64,000 nt of DNA. It comes from Methylotenera_A aquatica. GTDB taxonomy: Bacteria; Pseudomonadota; Gammaproteobacteria; Burkholderiales; Methylophilaceae. Below, one piece after another: positions 42,951-50,525 of this stretch (the first letter of the stretch is position 1; each line of letters begins with the position of its first letter). The translations under genes and the position numbers were made by a program. The notes beneath the pieces were generated by a model. The model had not been told where the DNA came from and ran no database searches. It saw nothing but the letters and a program-made list of their open reading frames with translations. Location of the stretch: assembly GCA_965601485.1 (NCBI GenBank), contig OZ271846.1, positions 744,001 through 808,000 of the forward strand. The letters are read 5' to 3'.

Positions 42951-44363
42951 CTAAAACGGCAAGGCCAAATGCGGCGCTGTGCCCAAAATCACTTCTCTAA
43001 ATTGGGCTTGAATCCGTTTTAAAGCCGCCACGGAATCGGCTTCAAAACGCAGCACAATCACCGGCGCGGTGTTAGAAGGTCGCATTAACCCAAAGCCATC
43101 AGGATATTCCACACGCAAGCCGTCAATGGTGATCACTTCAACGGCGCCTTCAAAGTTGGCCGATTTTTGCAAGGACGCAATCAAGGCGTGTGGCTCACCT
43201 TCGTTCATTTGAATATGCTGCTCTGGCGTGCTGAAGCTATCTGGTAAGCTGTTTAATATATCCGATGGATTGGCAAACTGGCTTAAAATTTCCAGCATAC
43301 GCGCGCCTGCATATAAACCATCATCAAAGCCATACCAGCGTTTTTTGCCATTAATGTCCGCATCGTTAAAGAATAGATGACCGCTCATTTCGCCTGCTAA
43401 TGCCGCATTGGTTTCCTTAATTTTTGCTTTTACCAGTGAATGACCGGTTTTCCACATAAGTGGGTTGCCGCCGTATTTGCGTATCCAGGGGCTTAAATTG
43501 CGTGTAGATTTCACATCAAAAATAATTGTCGCGCCTTTGTTTCGGCTTAATACGTCCTCTGCAAACAATAATAACTGTCTGTCTGGATAAATAATTTGAC
43601 AATCTTTGGTGACAATGCCAAGTCTGTCGCCATCGCCATCAAAAGCCAAACCAATTTCAGCAGAGCTTGTTTGCAATAAGTTGGCTAAATCCACTAAATT
43701 TTCTGGTATAGAAGGGTCTGGGTGATGGTTTGGGAAGTGGCCATCTACCTCACAAAATAGCTCATCTACACGGCAGCCAATGGAGTTGTATAAGTTCTTT
43801 GCAAATGCACCCGCCACGCCATTTCCGCAATCCACCGCAATTTGCATAGGGCGCGTCAGCTTTATATCCGCTTGAATGGTAGAAATGTAATCCTCTGTAA
43901 TGGCATAATTTCGCTCAACTCCATCGCCATAGGTAAAGTTTTTTTGTTCAATACGCTGGCGCAAACTCTGAATCGATTCATTCGATAATGTTTCTCCATC
44001 TAACACCATTTTTAAGCCGTTGTAATCAGGTGGGTTATGGCTACCAGTCACCATCACGCCGCAATGGGTGTTGAGGTGGTAGGCGGCAAAATATACCATT
44101 GGTGTTGCTACCATGCCTAAATTCACTACATTTATGCCTGCTTTACGAATACCGCTGGATAAAGCATGCGCCAACTCAGGGCCAGACAATCTACCATCAT
44201 AGCCAATGCAAATTTCTGTCTGCCCGCGTTTTTTAGCCTCTGACCCTAAAGCATGGCCAATTAACTCTACAATTTCAGGTGTTAGTGTCTTTCCCACAAT
44301 GCCGCGTATATCGTAGGCTTTGAAGATTTCTTTTGGAATGGCGATGGTATTTGCTGTTTGCAT
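42951..44363 (-). CDS. Phosphomannomutase/phosphoglucomutase (AlgC-like)
   Basis: Cytosolic phosphohexomutase interconverting mannose or glucose 1- and 6-phosphates for polysaccharide and lipopolysaccharide precursors. From the ATG at 44363 it is 470 residues, and the phosphoserine in VTGSHNPPDYNG falls at S108, the position of the catalytic serine in Pseudomonas AlgC. Other motifs are KAYDIRG at the N-terminus, the Mg site FDGDGDRLG (about residues 237-245), the sugar loop GEMSGH (about 319-324) and RPSNTAPVIVLR at the C-terminus. A TTG four codons upstream is the alternative start. It is a second hexomutase besides pgm in this window. Confidence 0.93.
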   Translation of the reverse strand: MQTANTIAIPKEIFKAYDIRGIVGKTLTPEIVELIGHALGSEAKKRGQTEICIGYDGRLSGPELAHALSSGIRKAGINVVNLGMVATPMVYFAAYHLNTHCGVMVTGSHNPPDYNGLKMVLDGETLSNESIQSLRQRIEQKNFTYGDGVERNYAITEDYISTIQADIKLTRPMQIAVDCGNGVAGAFAKNLYNSIGCRVDELFCEVDGHFPNHHPDPSIPENLVDLANLLQTSSAEIGLAFDGDGDRLGIVTKDCQIIYPDRQLLLFAEDVLSRNKGATIIFDVKSTRNLSPWIRKYGGNPLMWKTGHSLVKAKIKETNAALAGEMSGHLFFNDADINGKKRWYGFDDGLYAGARMLEILSQFANPSDILNSLPDSFSTPEQHIQMNEGEPHALIASLQKSANFEGAVEVITIDGLRVEYPDGFGLMRPSNTAPVIVLRFEADSVAALKRIQAQFREVILGTAPHLALPF

Positions 44364-44441
44364 AATTAGGATCAATAAACGAGTAAACTAATAAATTGGT
44401 ATCTGGCGAAAAAAAATGTTGCCGCAACTATGTTTTCTCAT

Positions 44442-44636
44442 CTAGTCCGCTTCTTCAATCCAAGCCTGTTGGATGGCTTCTAAGATTTTTTCACCGCAAC
44501 GCTCAGTGCCCTCTTCAAAGCCATCTAAATCCATTACCCATTGCATTAAATCCGTAAAGCGAATAGTTTTAGGGTCAATTTCTGGAAATTTATCGGCTAA
44601 ATCTTCAGCGATTCTAAGGCTATCAGTCCATTTCAT
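44442..44636 (-). CDS. iscX: Iron-sulfur cluster assembly protein IscX
   Basis: Small acidic protein (64 residues) that binds IscS and iron and tunes Fe-S cluster assembly. The sequence fits IscX/YfhJ throughout: MKWTDSLRIAEDLADKFPEI, the RFTDLMQWV helix and the C-terminal ILEAIQQAWIEE. In many proteobacteria iscX ends the isc operon; here it stands alone next to a phosphomannomutase gene, with no isc genes nearby. A weak GAAAG precedes the ATG at 44636. Confidence 0.93.
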   Translation of the reverse strand: MKWTDSLRIAEDLADKFPEIDPKTIRFTDLMQWVMDLDGFEEGTERCGEKILEAIQQAWIEEAD

Positions 44637-44713
44637 TGCTAACTTTCAATCAATAAAATTAAATTATAACGCGCCTTTTTGAACCGATACGCAAATCATC
44701 TACGATGAATACT

Positions 44714-44802
44714 TAAAAAAGCCCAGCACCTCATTAAACTTAAAGGCTGGGCTTAAGGGGAGCGACTCTGGAGATAGAGCTCAAATTAATATTAGCAATA
44801 GC
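44714..44802 (-). ncRNA. Candidate small RNA with C-rich loops and terminator
   Basis: On the minus strand, AAGCCCAGC/GCTGGGCTT (44754-44746 with 44727-44719) closes a long loop and is followed directly by a run of T, a good terminator, although no protein gene ends there. Just upstream, CTCT-ATCTCC-AGAG forms a small hairpin with CTCC in its loop, followed by single-stranded GCTCCCCTT. Exposed C-rich motifs that can pair with ribosome-binding sites are typical of regulatory RNAs. The 5' end is uncertain (TAATAT and TATAAA boxes lie at about 44790 and 44820). The rest of 44637-45054 has only a doubtful 66-codon frame on the plus strand (44849-45049). Confidence 0.4.
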
Positions 44803-45054
44803 CGTACCAGTTATTTATATGATTAAAAACAGTAGCTTAATTATTTAAATGAAATTAAATACACGTTGTAACAACAATAATGGCTGTAGTAAACCAATTT
44901 TTATAACCAATTTTAAAATAAATGTTGATAGTCGACCAGGTGAAGATGAGTATGCGAAGTTTAAGATGTATCAATGGCATGATAAAATAATGACTATTTT
45001 GTACGCTGTATTTATTAATACGATTTATTTAATTAACAGAAAGCCTTAACTGTC

Positions 45055-46302
45055 ATGTTTAGCCATTCCAATAAGCTTGCGATTGCCGATCCAGCACTTG
45101 CTTCTATGATTGATGCCGAAGTTGTGCGTCAACATCAACATATCGAATTGATTGCCTCTGAAAATTACACCAGCCCTGCTGTGATGGAAGCGCAAGGTTC
45201 GCAATTAACCAATAAATATGCAGAAGGTTATCCCGGCAAACGTTTTTATGGTGGCTGTGAATATGTTGACCAAGTGGAACAATTAGCGATTGACCGATTA
45301 AAAGCGTTATATGGCGCCGAATATGCTAACGTACAGCCGCATTCTGGCTCGCAAGCCAATCAAGCCGTGTATTTTTCTATTCTTAAACCAGGCGATACCG
45401 TTATGGGTATGAACTTAGGCCACGGCGGCCATTTAACACATGGTTCACCTGCCAACTTATCAGGTAAGTTATTTAATATCGTACCTTATGGCTTAAACGA
45501 TAAAGAAGAAATCGATTACGATGAGATGGAGCGCATTGCGGTTGAATACAAACCAAAATTATTAATTGGCGGTGCCAGTGCGTATGCGCTGCGTTTTGAT
45601 TGGGCGCGCATGGCCGAAATTGCAAAAAAAGTAGGTGCTTATTTTATGGTTGATATGGCGCATTATTCTGGCTTAATTGCAGCTGGTGTTTATCCAAACC
45701 CAGTACCACATGCCGATTTTGTGACATCAACCACACACAAATCCTTGCGAGGTCCACGCGGGGGTATTATTTTGGCCAAAGCAGAATTTGAAAAATCAAT
45801 CAATTCAAACGTGTTTCCAGGTTTACAAGGTGGCCCATTGATGCATGCGATTGCAGGTAAAGCAACCGCGTTCTTAGAAGCATCACAACCAGAATTTAAA
45901 ACCTATCAAGCACAAGTAATTAAAAATGCACAAGCCATGGCAGAAACGCTGATTGCGCGTGGCTTGCGTGTTGTTTCAGGTCGAACAGAATCTCATATGT
46001 TTATGGTGGATTTGCGTCCTAAAGGTCTTACGGGTAAAGCAGCTGATGCCGCACTTGGTTTGGCACATATCACCGTGAATAAGAACGCCATTCCAAACGA
46101 CCCAGAAAGCCCATTTGTGACTTCTGGTATTCGCATTGGCGCGCCAGCCATTACCACGCGCGGCTTTAAAGAAGAAGAGGCTAGAATCGTCGCGAATTTG
46201 ATTGCTGACGTATTGGACAACCCAACAGACGAAGCCTCAATAGCAGCGACTAAAGAAAAAGTACATGCATTGACCGAGAAGTTTCCTGTGTACGGTGCAT
46301 AA
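45055..46302 (+). CDS. glyA: Serine hydroxymethyltransferase
   Basis: PLP enzyme interconverting serine plus tetrahydrofolate with glycine plus 5,10-methylene-tetrahydrofolate; the main C1-folate entry in the cell and central in methylotrophs. The 415-residue product has the catalytic lysine K229 in TTTHKSLRGPRGG, exactly the E. coli position, and the substrate-binding HYSGLIAAGVYPNP (about residues 203-216). Length is standard. The leader has no clear ribosome site and no glycine riboswitch is visible. It is followed by nrdR, a frequent proteobacterial neighbour. Confidence 0.98.
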   Translation: MFSHSNKLAIADPALASMIDAEVVRQHQHIELIASENYTSPAVMEAQGSQLTNKYAEGYPGKRFYGGCEYVDQVEQLAIDRLKALYGAEYANVQPHSGSQANQAVYFSILKPGDTVMGMNLGHGGHLTHGSPANLSGKLFNIVPYGLNDKEEIDYDEMERIAVEYKPKLLIGGASAYALRFDWARMAEIAKKVGAYFMVDMAHYSGLIAAGVYPNPVPHADFVTSTTHKSLRGPRGGIILAKAEFEKSINSNVFPGLQGGPLMHAIAGKATAFLEASQPEFKTYQAQVIKNAQAMAETLIARGLRVVSGRTESHMFMVDLRPKGLTGKAADAALGLAHITVNKNAIPNDPESPFVTSGIRIGAPAITTRGFKEEEARIVANLIADVLDNPTDEASIAATKEKVHALTEKFPVYGA

Positions 46303-46322
46303 GTTTAGTTGGGAAATCAAAA

Positions 46323-46766
46323 GTGAAATGCCCTTTTTGCGGTGATGCTGATACCCAAGTCATTGATTCTAGAGTCAATGATGTGGGTGATTCAATTCGG
46401 CGTAGGCGCAAATGTGCGGCTTGCGACAAACGTTTTACCACTTATGAAACAGCCGAATTACATATGCCGCAAGTGGTCAAGCAAAATGGTACAAGAGAAG
46501 AATTTAATCGCGAAAAATTGCGGTTATCATTCACGCGCGCTTTGCATAAACGCCCAGTACCAACCGAATATGTAGACCGCGCGTTGGATCATATTGTGCA
46601 AAAAATGCTGAGTTTGGGTGAGCGAGAAGTGCCAGCACGTGATTTAGGCGAAAGCGTAATGCAAGAGCTCAAATTGATGGATAAAGTAGCTTATATCCGT
46701 TTTGCTTCGGTGTATCGCAGTTTTTCAGATGTGGATGATTTTAATAACGTTATCCGTGACTTGTAA
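46323..46766 (+). CDS. nrdR: Transcriptional repressor NrdR
   Basis: ATP/dATP-sensing repressor of ribonucleotide reductase operons. The 147-residue product has a zinc ribbon with C3, C6, C31, C34 (MKCPFC and KCAACDKRF) and an ATP-cone domain (about residues 49-139). The conserved MKCPFC start requires the GTG at 46323, three codons before any other candidate. It lies 20 bases after glyA and before the BamE-like gene and ribD; the glyA-nrdR-ribD arrangement is common. Confidence 0.97.
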   Translation: MKCPFCGDADTQVIDSRVNDVGDSIRRRRKCAACDKRFTTYETAELHMPQVVKQNGTREEFNREKLRLSFTRALHKRPVPTEYVDRALDHIVQKMLSLGEREVPARDLGESVMQELKLMDKVAYIRFASVYRSFSDVDDFNNVIRDL

Positions 46767-46789
46767 ATAATTATAATAGGCTTCAAAAA

Positions 46790-47179
46790 ATGAAATTTAT
46801 CAATATTTCCTCTATCGCTTTGGCCGTGTTTACCGTGTTGTTGACCATTGTATTTTTTACTTGGTGGGCATTTAAAGACAAAGTGGTGTTTGGTGCCGAA
46901 AAGTTTGATCAAACCAAATGGATACAACATGCCGCAACTGTTGAGCAAGAATGTAAACGTGGCGATATGGCTTACGATTTGCAACAAAATATCTTAATCA
47001 AAGGTGCACGAAAAGAAGCTGTGATGGCTTTGCTAGGGCGACCAAGTATTGAAGAGGTGAACGAAAAATCAAACGCCATTGAATATGACTTAGGTAAATG
47101 CATGCATGTCTATCATGGTTTGTTGATATTTTTTGACCAAAATAATGAGCTATTACAAAGCCGTATTTCATCGCATTAG
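46790..47179 (+). CDS. Membrane-anchored BamE/SmpA-like small protein, function unknown
   Basis: A 129-residue protein with one N-terminal membrane helix (about residues 7-28, very hydrophobic) and a periplasmic domain. The domain resembles the BamE/OmlA fold: a helix with the GARKEAVMALLGRPSIEEV pattern (about residues 72-90) followed by beta strands (AIEYDLG, LLIFFDQNNEL). There is no lipobox, so unlike BamE it would be inner-membrane anchored. It sits between nrdR and ribD, with 3 bases to ribD, suggesting co-transcription but not a shared function. The assignment is by pattern only. Confidence 0.55.
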   Translation: MKFINISSIALAVFTVLLTIVFFTWWAFKDKVVFGAEKFDQTKWIQHAATVEQECKRGDMAYDLQQNILIKGARKEAVMALLGRPSIEEVNEKSNAIEYDLGKCMHVYHGLLIFFDQNNELLQSRISSH

Positions 47180-47182
47180 ATC

Positions 47183-48274
47183 ATGTTTACAGCCAGCGAC
47201 CATGTTTACATGACACGTGCGCTGCAGCTAGCAGTCCAAGGGTTATATAGCACTAAACCAAATCCGCGTGTGGGATGCGTGATAGTAAAAAATAACCAGA
47301 TAATTGGTGAAGGTGCGCACTTACAAGCAGGCGAGCCGCATGCAGAAGTGTTTGCATTGCGCCAAGCGGGTGAGCAGGCAAGAGGCGCGACTGCCTATGT
47401 AACGCTAGAGCCTTGCAGCTATACAGGACGGACTCCGCCGTGTGCGGAAGCTTTGGTTAAGGTAGGTGTTAGCAAAGTCATTGCCGCCATGCAAGATCCA
47501 AATCCTTTAGTTGCTGGCAAAGGATTAGCTTATTTGCAAGCCCATCAAGTTGCAGTCGCTAGCGGTTTAATGGAGCCACAAGCTATAGCACTTAACCCTG
47601 GATTTATCTCACGTATGTCACGCCAAATGCCTTTTGTGCGCTGCAAAATCGCTAGCAGTTTAGATGGCAGAACCGCGCTCAATAATTACCAAAGTCAGTG
47701 GATTACAAGTGAGCCTGCCCGTTTAGATGTGCAGCATTGGCGAGCACAATCGTGTGCCATTTTAACGGGTATTGGCACAGTGTTAAGTGACGACCCCAGC
47801 ATGACGGTTCGCAGTATAAACATTAATCGCCAGCCGTTGCGTGTGATTGTGGATAGTCATTTGCGTATTTCGCCTCAAGCTAACATTTTGCAAGGCGGCA
47901 ACACTTTAATTGCTTTTGCAAAAGATTGTGAAAATAAGTCAGATCTATTGCAAGCAGCAGGCGCAGAACTCATCTGCATTCCTAATGCCGATCATAAAGT
48001 CTGTCTAAAAACACTATTAAGCCGCCTTGCGCACATGCAAATCAATGAGGTGTTGTGTGAGTGTGGCGAAGGGTTGAATGGTGCCTTGCTATCGCTAAAC
48101 CTAATTGATGAGATGCTGCTGTACATCGCACCTAAACTTATGGGTAGCAAAGCTAAAGGCTTGTTTGATACACCAGAATTTACGCAAATGAGTCAAGCTA
48201 TAGCGTTAGATGTATTTGAACTACGCCAAATAGGTAGCGATATTCGGATGCGCGCTAAGCCCATTTATAGCTAA
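47183..48274 (+). CDS. ribD: Bifunctional riboflavin biosynthesis deaminase/reductase RibD
   Basis: Catalyses the second and third steps of riboflavin synthesis: deamination of the pyrimidine intermediate and NADPH reduction of its ribosyl chain. The 363-residue product has an N-terminal zinc deaminase (H53-A-E in GEPHAEVFALR; C78 and C87 in PCSYTGRTPPC) and a C-terminal DHFR-like reductase (about residues 145-363) starting FVRCKIASSLDGRTAL. It begins 3 bases after the BamE-like gene. Other rib genes are not in the window. Confidence 0.96.
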   Translation: MFTASDHVYMTRALQLAVQGLYSTKPNPRVGCVIVKNNQIIGEGAHLQAGEPHAEVFALRQAGEQARGATAYVTLEPCSYTGRTPPCAEALVKVGVSKVIAAMQDPNPLVAGKGLAYLQAHQVAVASGLMEPQAIALNPGFISRMSRQMPFVRCKIASSLDGRTALNNYQSQWITSEPARLDVQHWRAQSCAILTGIGTVLSDDPSMTVRSININRQPLRVIVDSHLRISPQANILQGGNTLIAFAKDCENKSDLLQAAGAELICIPNADHKVCLKTLLSRLAHMQINEVLCECGEGLNGALLSLNLIDEMLLYIAPKLMGSKAKGLFDTPEFTQMSQAIALDVFELRQIGSDIRMRAKPIYS

Positions 48275-48319
48275 CTAAATGGCATACCGTGCTTAAATGT
48301 AGACTATATTCTTTTTATC

Positions 48320-49135
48320 ATGCTAATTGATACCCACTGCCATTTAGACGCGGCCGAATTTAATTCAGACCGCGATATTGTTGCGCTTGAAGCAAAGGAC
48401 GCGGGTGTTGAGAAAATCGTCATGCCAGCCGTTGAGCGTGATAATTTTCAAACCGTGATTGACTTAGCGCACCAATATTCGCACTGCTATATGGCGTTGG
48501 GCATTCACCCAATGTATGTGGATAAAGCACACCCCAGCGATTTAACATCATTAAAACAATTAGTTGCAGAGCAATTAGCACACAAAGATCCTAAAATAGT
48601 GGCCATTGGTGAAATAGGGCTGGATTTCTTTGTGACGCAGCAAAATCGCGAAATCCAAGAGTACTTTTTCATTGAGCAGCTTAAAATTGCGCAAACTTTT
48701 GAGTTGCCAGTTGTTTTGCATGTGCGCCGCGCCATTGATGATGTATTAAAACAATTGAGGCGACATCCAGTTCTAGGCGGAATTGCGCATGCATTTAACG
48801 GTAGCCCACAACAAGCCGAAAAATTGATTGAGCTGGGTTTTAAATTAGGCTTTGGCGGCGCCATGACCTACACCCGCGCCTTAAAAATTCGCGAATTAGC
48901 CCAAAATTTGCCGTTAGAAGCCATTGTTTTAGAAACCGATGCGCCTGATATTGCACCAGAATGGGTCGGCAGTAAAGGTAGAAATAGCCCAACAGAATTA
49001 ATAAAGATTGCACAAGTTTTTGCCGATTTAAGGGGTATTGAAGTGTCGCAAATCATTGAAATTACAAGCAAAAATTCTTTGGAAATTCTGCCAAAATTAG
49101 CCAGCTTATGCACACCACTTAAAGTGCTACATTAA
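48320..49135 (+). CDS. TatD-family metal-dependent hydrolase
   Basis: Predicted TIM-barrel metalloenzyme of the TatD group, some members of which have DNase or D-aminoacyl-tRNA deacylase activity. The 271-residue product shows the metal-binding DTHCHLD at residues 4-10, the GEIGLDFF segment with its glutamate (about 97-104), HVRRA (about 134-138) and the terminal ETDAPD (about 211-216). It matches TatD-like proteins in length. It follows ribD after 45 bases; a hairpin follows. The exact cellular substrate is not determined. Confidence 0.9.
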   Translation: MLIDTHCHLDAAEFNSDRDIVALEAKDAGVEKIVMPAVERDNFQTVIDLAHQYSHCYMALGIHPMYVDKAHPSDLTSLKQLVAEQLAHKDPKIVAIGEIGLDFFVTQQNREIQEYFFIEQLKIAQTFELPVVLHVRRAIDDVLKQLRRHPVLGGIAHAFNGSPQQAEKLIELGFKLGFGGAMTYTRALKIRELAQNLPLEAIVLETDAPDIAPEWVGSKGRNSPTELIKIAQVFADLRGIEVSQIIEITSKNSLEILPKLASLCTPLKVLH

Positions 49136-49160
49136 TAAATGTTAAAAAAATGTATAAAAC

Positions 49161-49192
49161 CAATGACATATTGTAAGTCATTGATTTTATTT
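49161..49192 (+). terminator. Probable terminator after the TatD gene
   Basis: CAATGAC (49161-49167) and GTCATTG (49177-49183) form a seven-pair hairpin followed by ATTTTATTTG. Confidence 0.5.
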
Positions 49193-49270
49193 GATATTTA
49201 AATAGATTAAAAAATGAACTTTTAAAAAAATGCCTTATAAATTGGTGGGTTACGTATTTAAGACACATCA

Positions 49271-49409
49271 ATCCACAAAGTTATCCACAGATTTTGTGGA
49301 TGGAAAAATGTAAAAAACAAAACAAATAAAATTGCAAGAAAATTATTCATAATTATTTATATTATTTAGTGGTTTTATCATTAAAAAAAATTATATAAAT
49401 CTTGCAATT
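49271..49409. promoter_or_regulatory. Cluster of three DnaA-box cores next to an AT-rich inverted repeat
   Basis: Three ATCCACA cores lie within 31 bases: 49271-49277, the perfect consensus box TTATCCACA at 49281-49289, and the inverted TGTGGAT at 49295-49301. The last two also form a seven-pair hairpin. About 30 bases downstream, AATTGCAAGA (49330-49339) and TCTTGCAATT (49400-49409) are perfect inverted 10-mers enclosing 60 bases of almost pure A/T. This lies in the 309-base gap before mtnA. It resembles a DnaA-binding or unwinding locus; no dnaA or dnaN is near, so it is not called oriC. Confidence 0.5.
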
Positions 49410-49444
49410 GAATCATAAGGCATATTTTAAATGGAGTCAGTTGA

Positions 49445-50509
49445 ATGAAAGTTGCTAATCAATCTTTTCGAACTATTTGGCCAGACTCGAGCTGTAAGTT
49501 TGTCCATATTATCGACCAAACCCAATTGCCATTTGCTTTTAAGATTGTGCAAGTTCACTCATTAGAACAAATGGTAAAAGCCATTAAAACCATGCAAGTG
49601 CGAGGTGCGCCACTGATTGGTGCAGCGGCGGCATATGGAATGGCGCTAGCAATGTTGGAAAATGAATCGGACGATTATTTGCTATTTGCAGTTAAGCTCC
49701 TAATTAATAGCCGCCCTACAGCGGTTAATTTGGCATGGGCGGTGAATCGAATGGTGCTCGCTTTACAAAACGCACCAATAAACCGCCGCAACTTTACGGC
49801 TTGGCGCGAAGCCGCAAAAATTGCCCAAGAAGATGTGCTGCAAAATCAGCGAATTGGCCAACATGGTCTAGCGATAATCAAAAACCAATATCAAGACAAA
49901 GCCTTTAATATTTTGACGCATTGCAATGCAGGTTGGCTGGCTACCGTGGATTATGGCACTGCACTGGCCCCCGTTTATGCCGCGCATGATGCTGGGCTTG
50001 ATATACATGTTTGGGTAGATGAGACGCGTCCACGCAACCAAGGTGCAGCACTCACCGCTTGGGAGCTAGGTAAGCATGGCGTGCCACATACGGTAATTAC
50101 CGATAACGCTGGCGGGCATTTAATGCAGCAAGGTTTGGTGGATATGTTAATTGTGGGCGCAGACCGCGTGACTAGCGCGGGAGATGTGTGCAATAAAATC
50201 GGTACTTATTTAAAGGCATTAGCGGCTTTTGATAACAATATCCCGTTTTATGCCGCAGTACCCAGCCCTACTATAGATTGGAGTATAGCCAACTATAAAG
50301 ACATTGATATTGAAGAGCGCCACAGTGATGAAGTGACTGCTATTCAAGGCTTGGCAGCAGATGGTAGCATACAAAGCGTCCGGTTAATTCCATTTGAATC
50401 TAGCGCGGCTAATCATGCCTTTGATGTGACGCCTGCCAGATTAGTGACTGGCATCATCACAGAGCAAGCGGTGTTTGCGCCAAGCGAATTGCATCATTCT
50501 AATCGTTAA
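49445..50509 (+). CDS. mtnA: S-methyl-5-thioribose-1-phosphate isomerase
   Basis: Converts methylthioribose 1-phosphate to methylthioribulose 1-phosphate in salvage of methylthioadenosine. The 354-residue product has the eIF2B-like fold with VRGAPLIGAAAAYGMA (about residues 51-66), catalytic C160 (THCNAG) and D240 (VGADRV), the positions used in characterised MtnA. GGAG before the ATG supports the start. Further genes of the classical pathway (mtnB, C, D, K or P) are not seen here; instead a FucA-like aldolase follows one gene later. It may also act on 5-deoxyribose 1-phosphate. Confidence 0.95.
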   Translation: MKVANQSFRTIWPDSSCKFVHIIDQTQLPFAFKIVQVHSLEQMVKAIKTMQVRGAPLIGAAAAYGMALAMLENESDDYLLFAVKLLINSRPTAVNLAWAVNRMVLALQNAPINRRNFTAWREAAKIAQEDVLQNQRIGQHGLAIIKNQYQDKAFNILTHCNAGWLATVDYGTALAPVYAAHDAGLDIHVWVDETRPRNQGAALTAWELGKHGVPHTVITDNAGGHLMQQGLVDMLIVGADRVTSAGDVCNKIGTYLKALAAFDNNIPFYAAVPSPTIDWSIANYKDIDIEERHSDEVTAIQGLAADGSIQSVRLIPFESSAANHAFDVTPARLVTGIITEQAVFAPSELHHSNR

Positions 50510-50525
50510 GCGTACTGCACTGATC

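Noticed and set aside
44849..45049. 66-codon plus-strand frame before glyA
   Set aside because: It has no ribosome-binding site, no recognisable domain and AT-driven composition; kept only as a remark in the gap description.
44637..45054. Glycine riboswitch upstream of glyA
   Set aside because: No tandem aptamer-like sequence or expression platform is visible on the plus strand; the only strong hairpin is oriented for the minus strand.
49271..49409. Calling this the chromosomal oriC
   Set aside because: Three boxes and an AT-rich stretch are suggestive, but dnaA, dnaN, gidA or parAB are not nearby, so only a DnaA-box cluster is reported.
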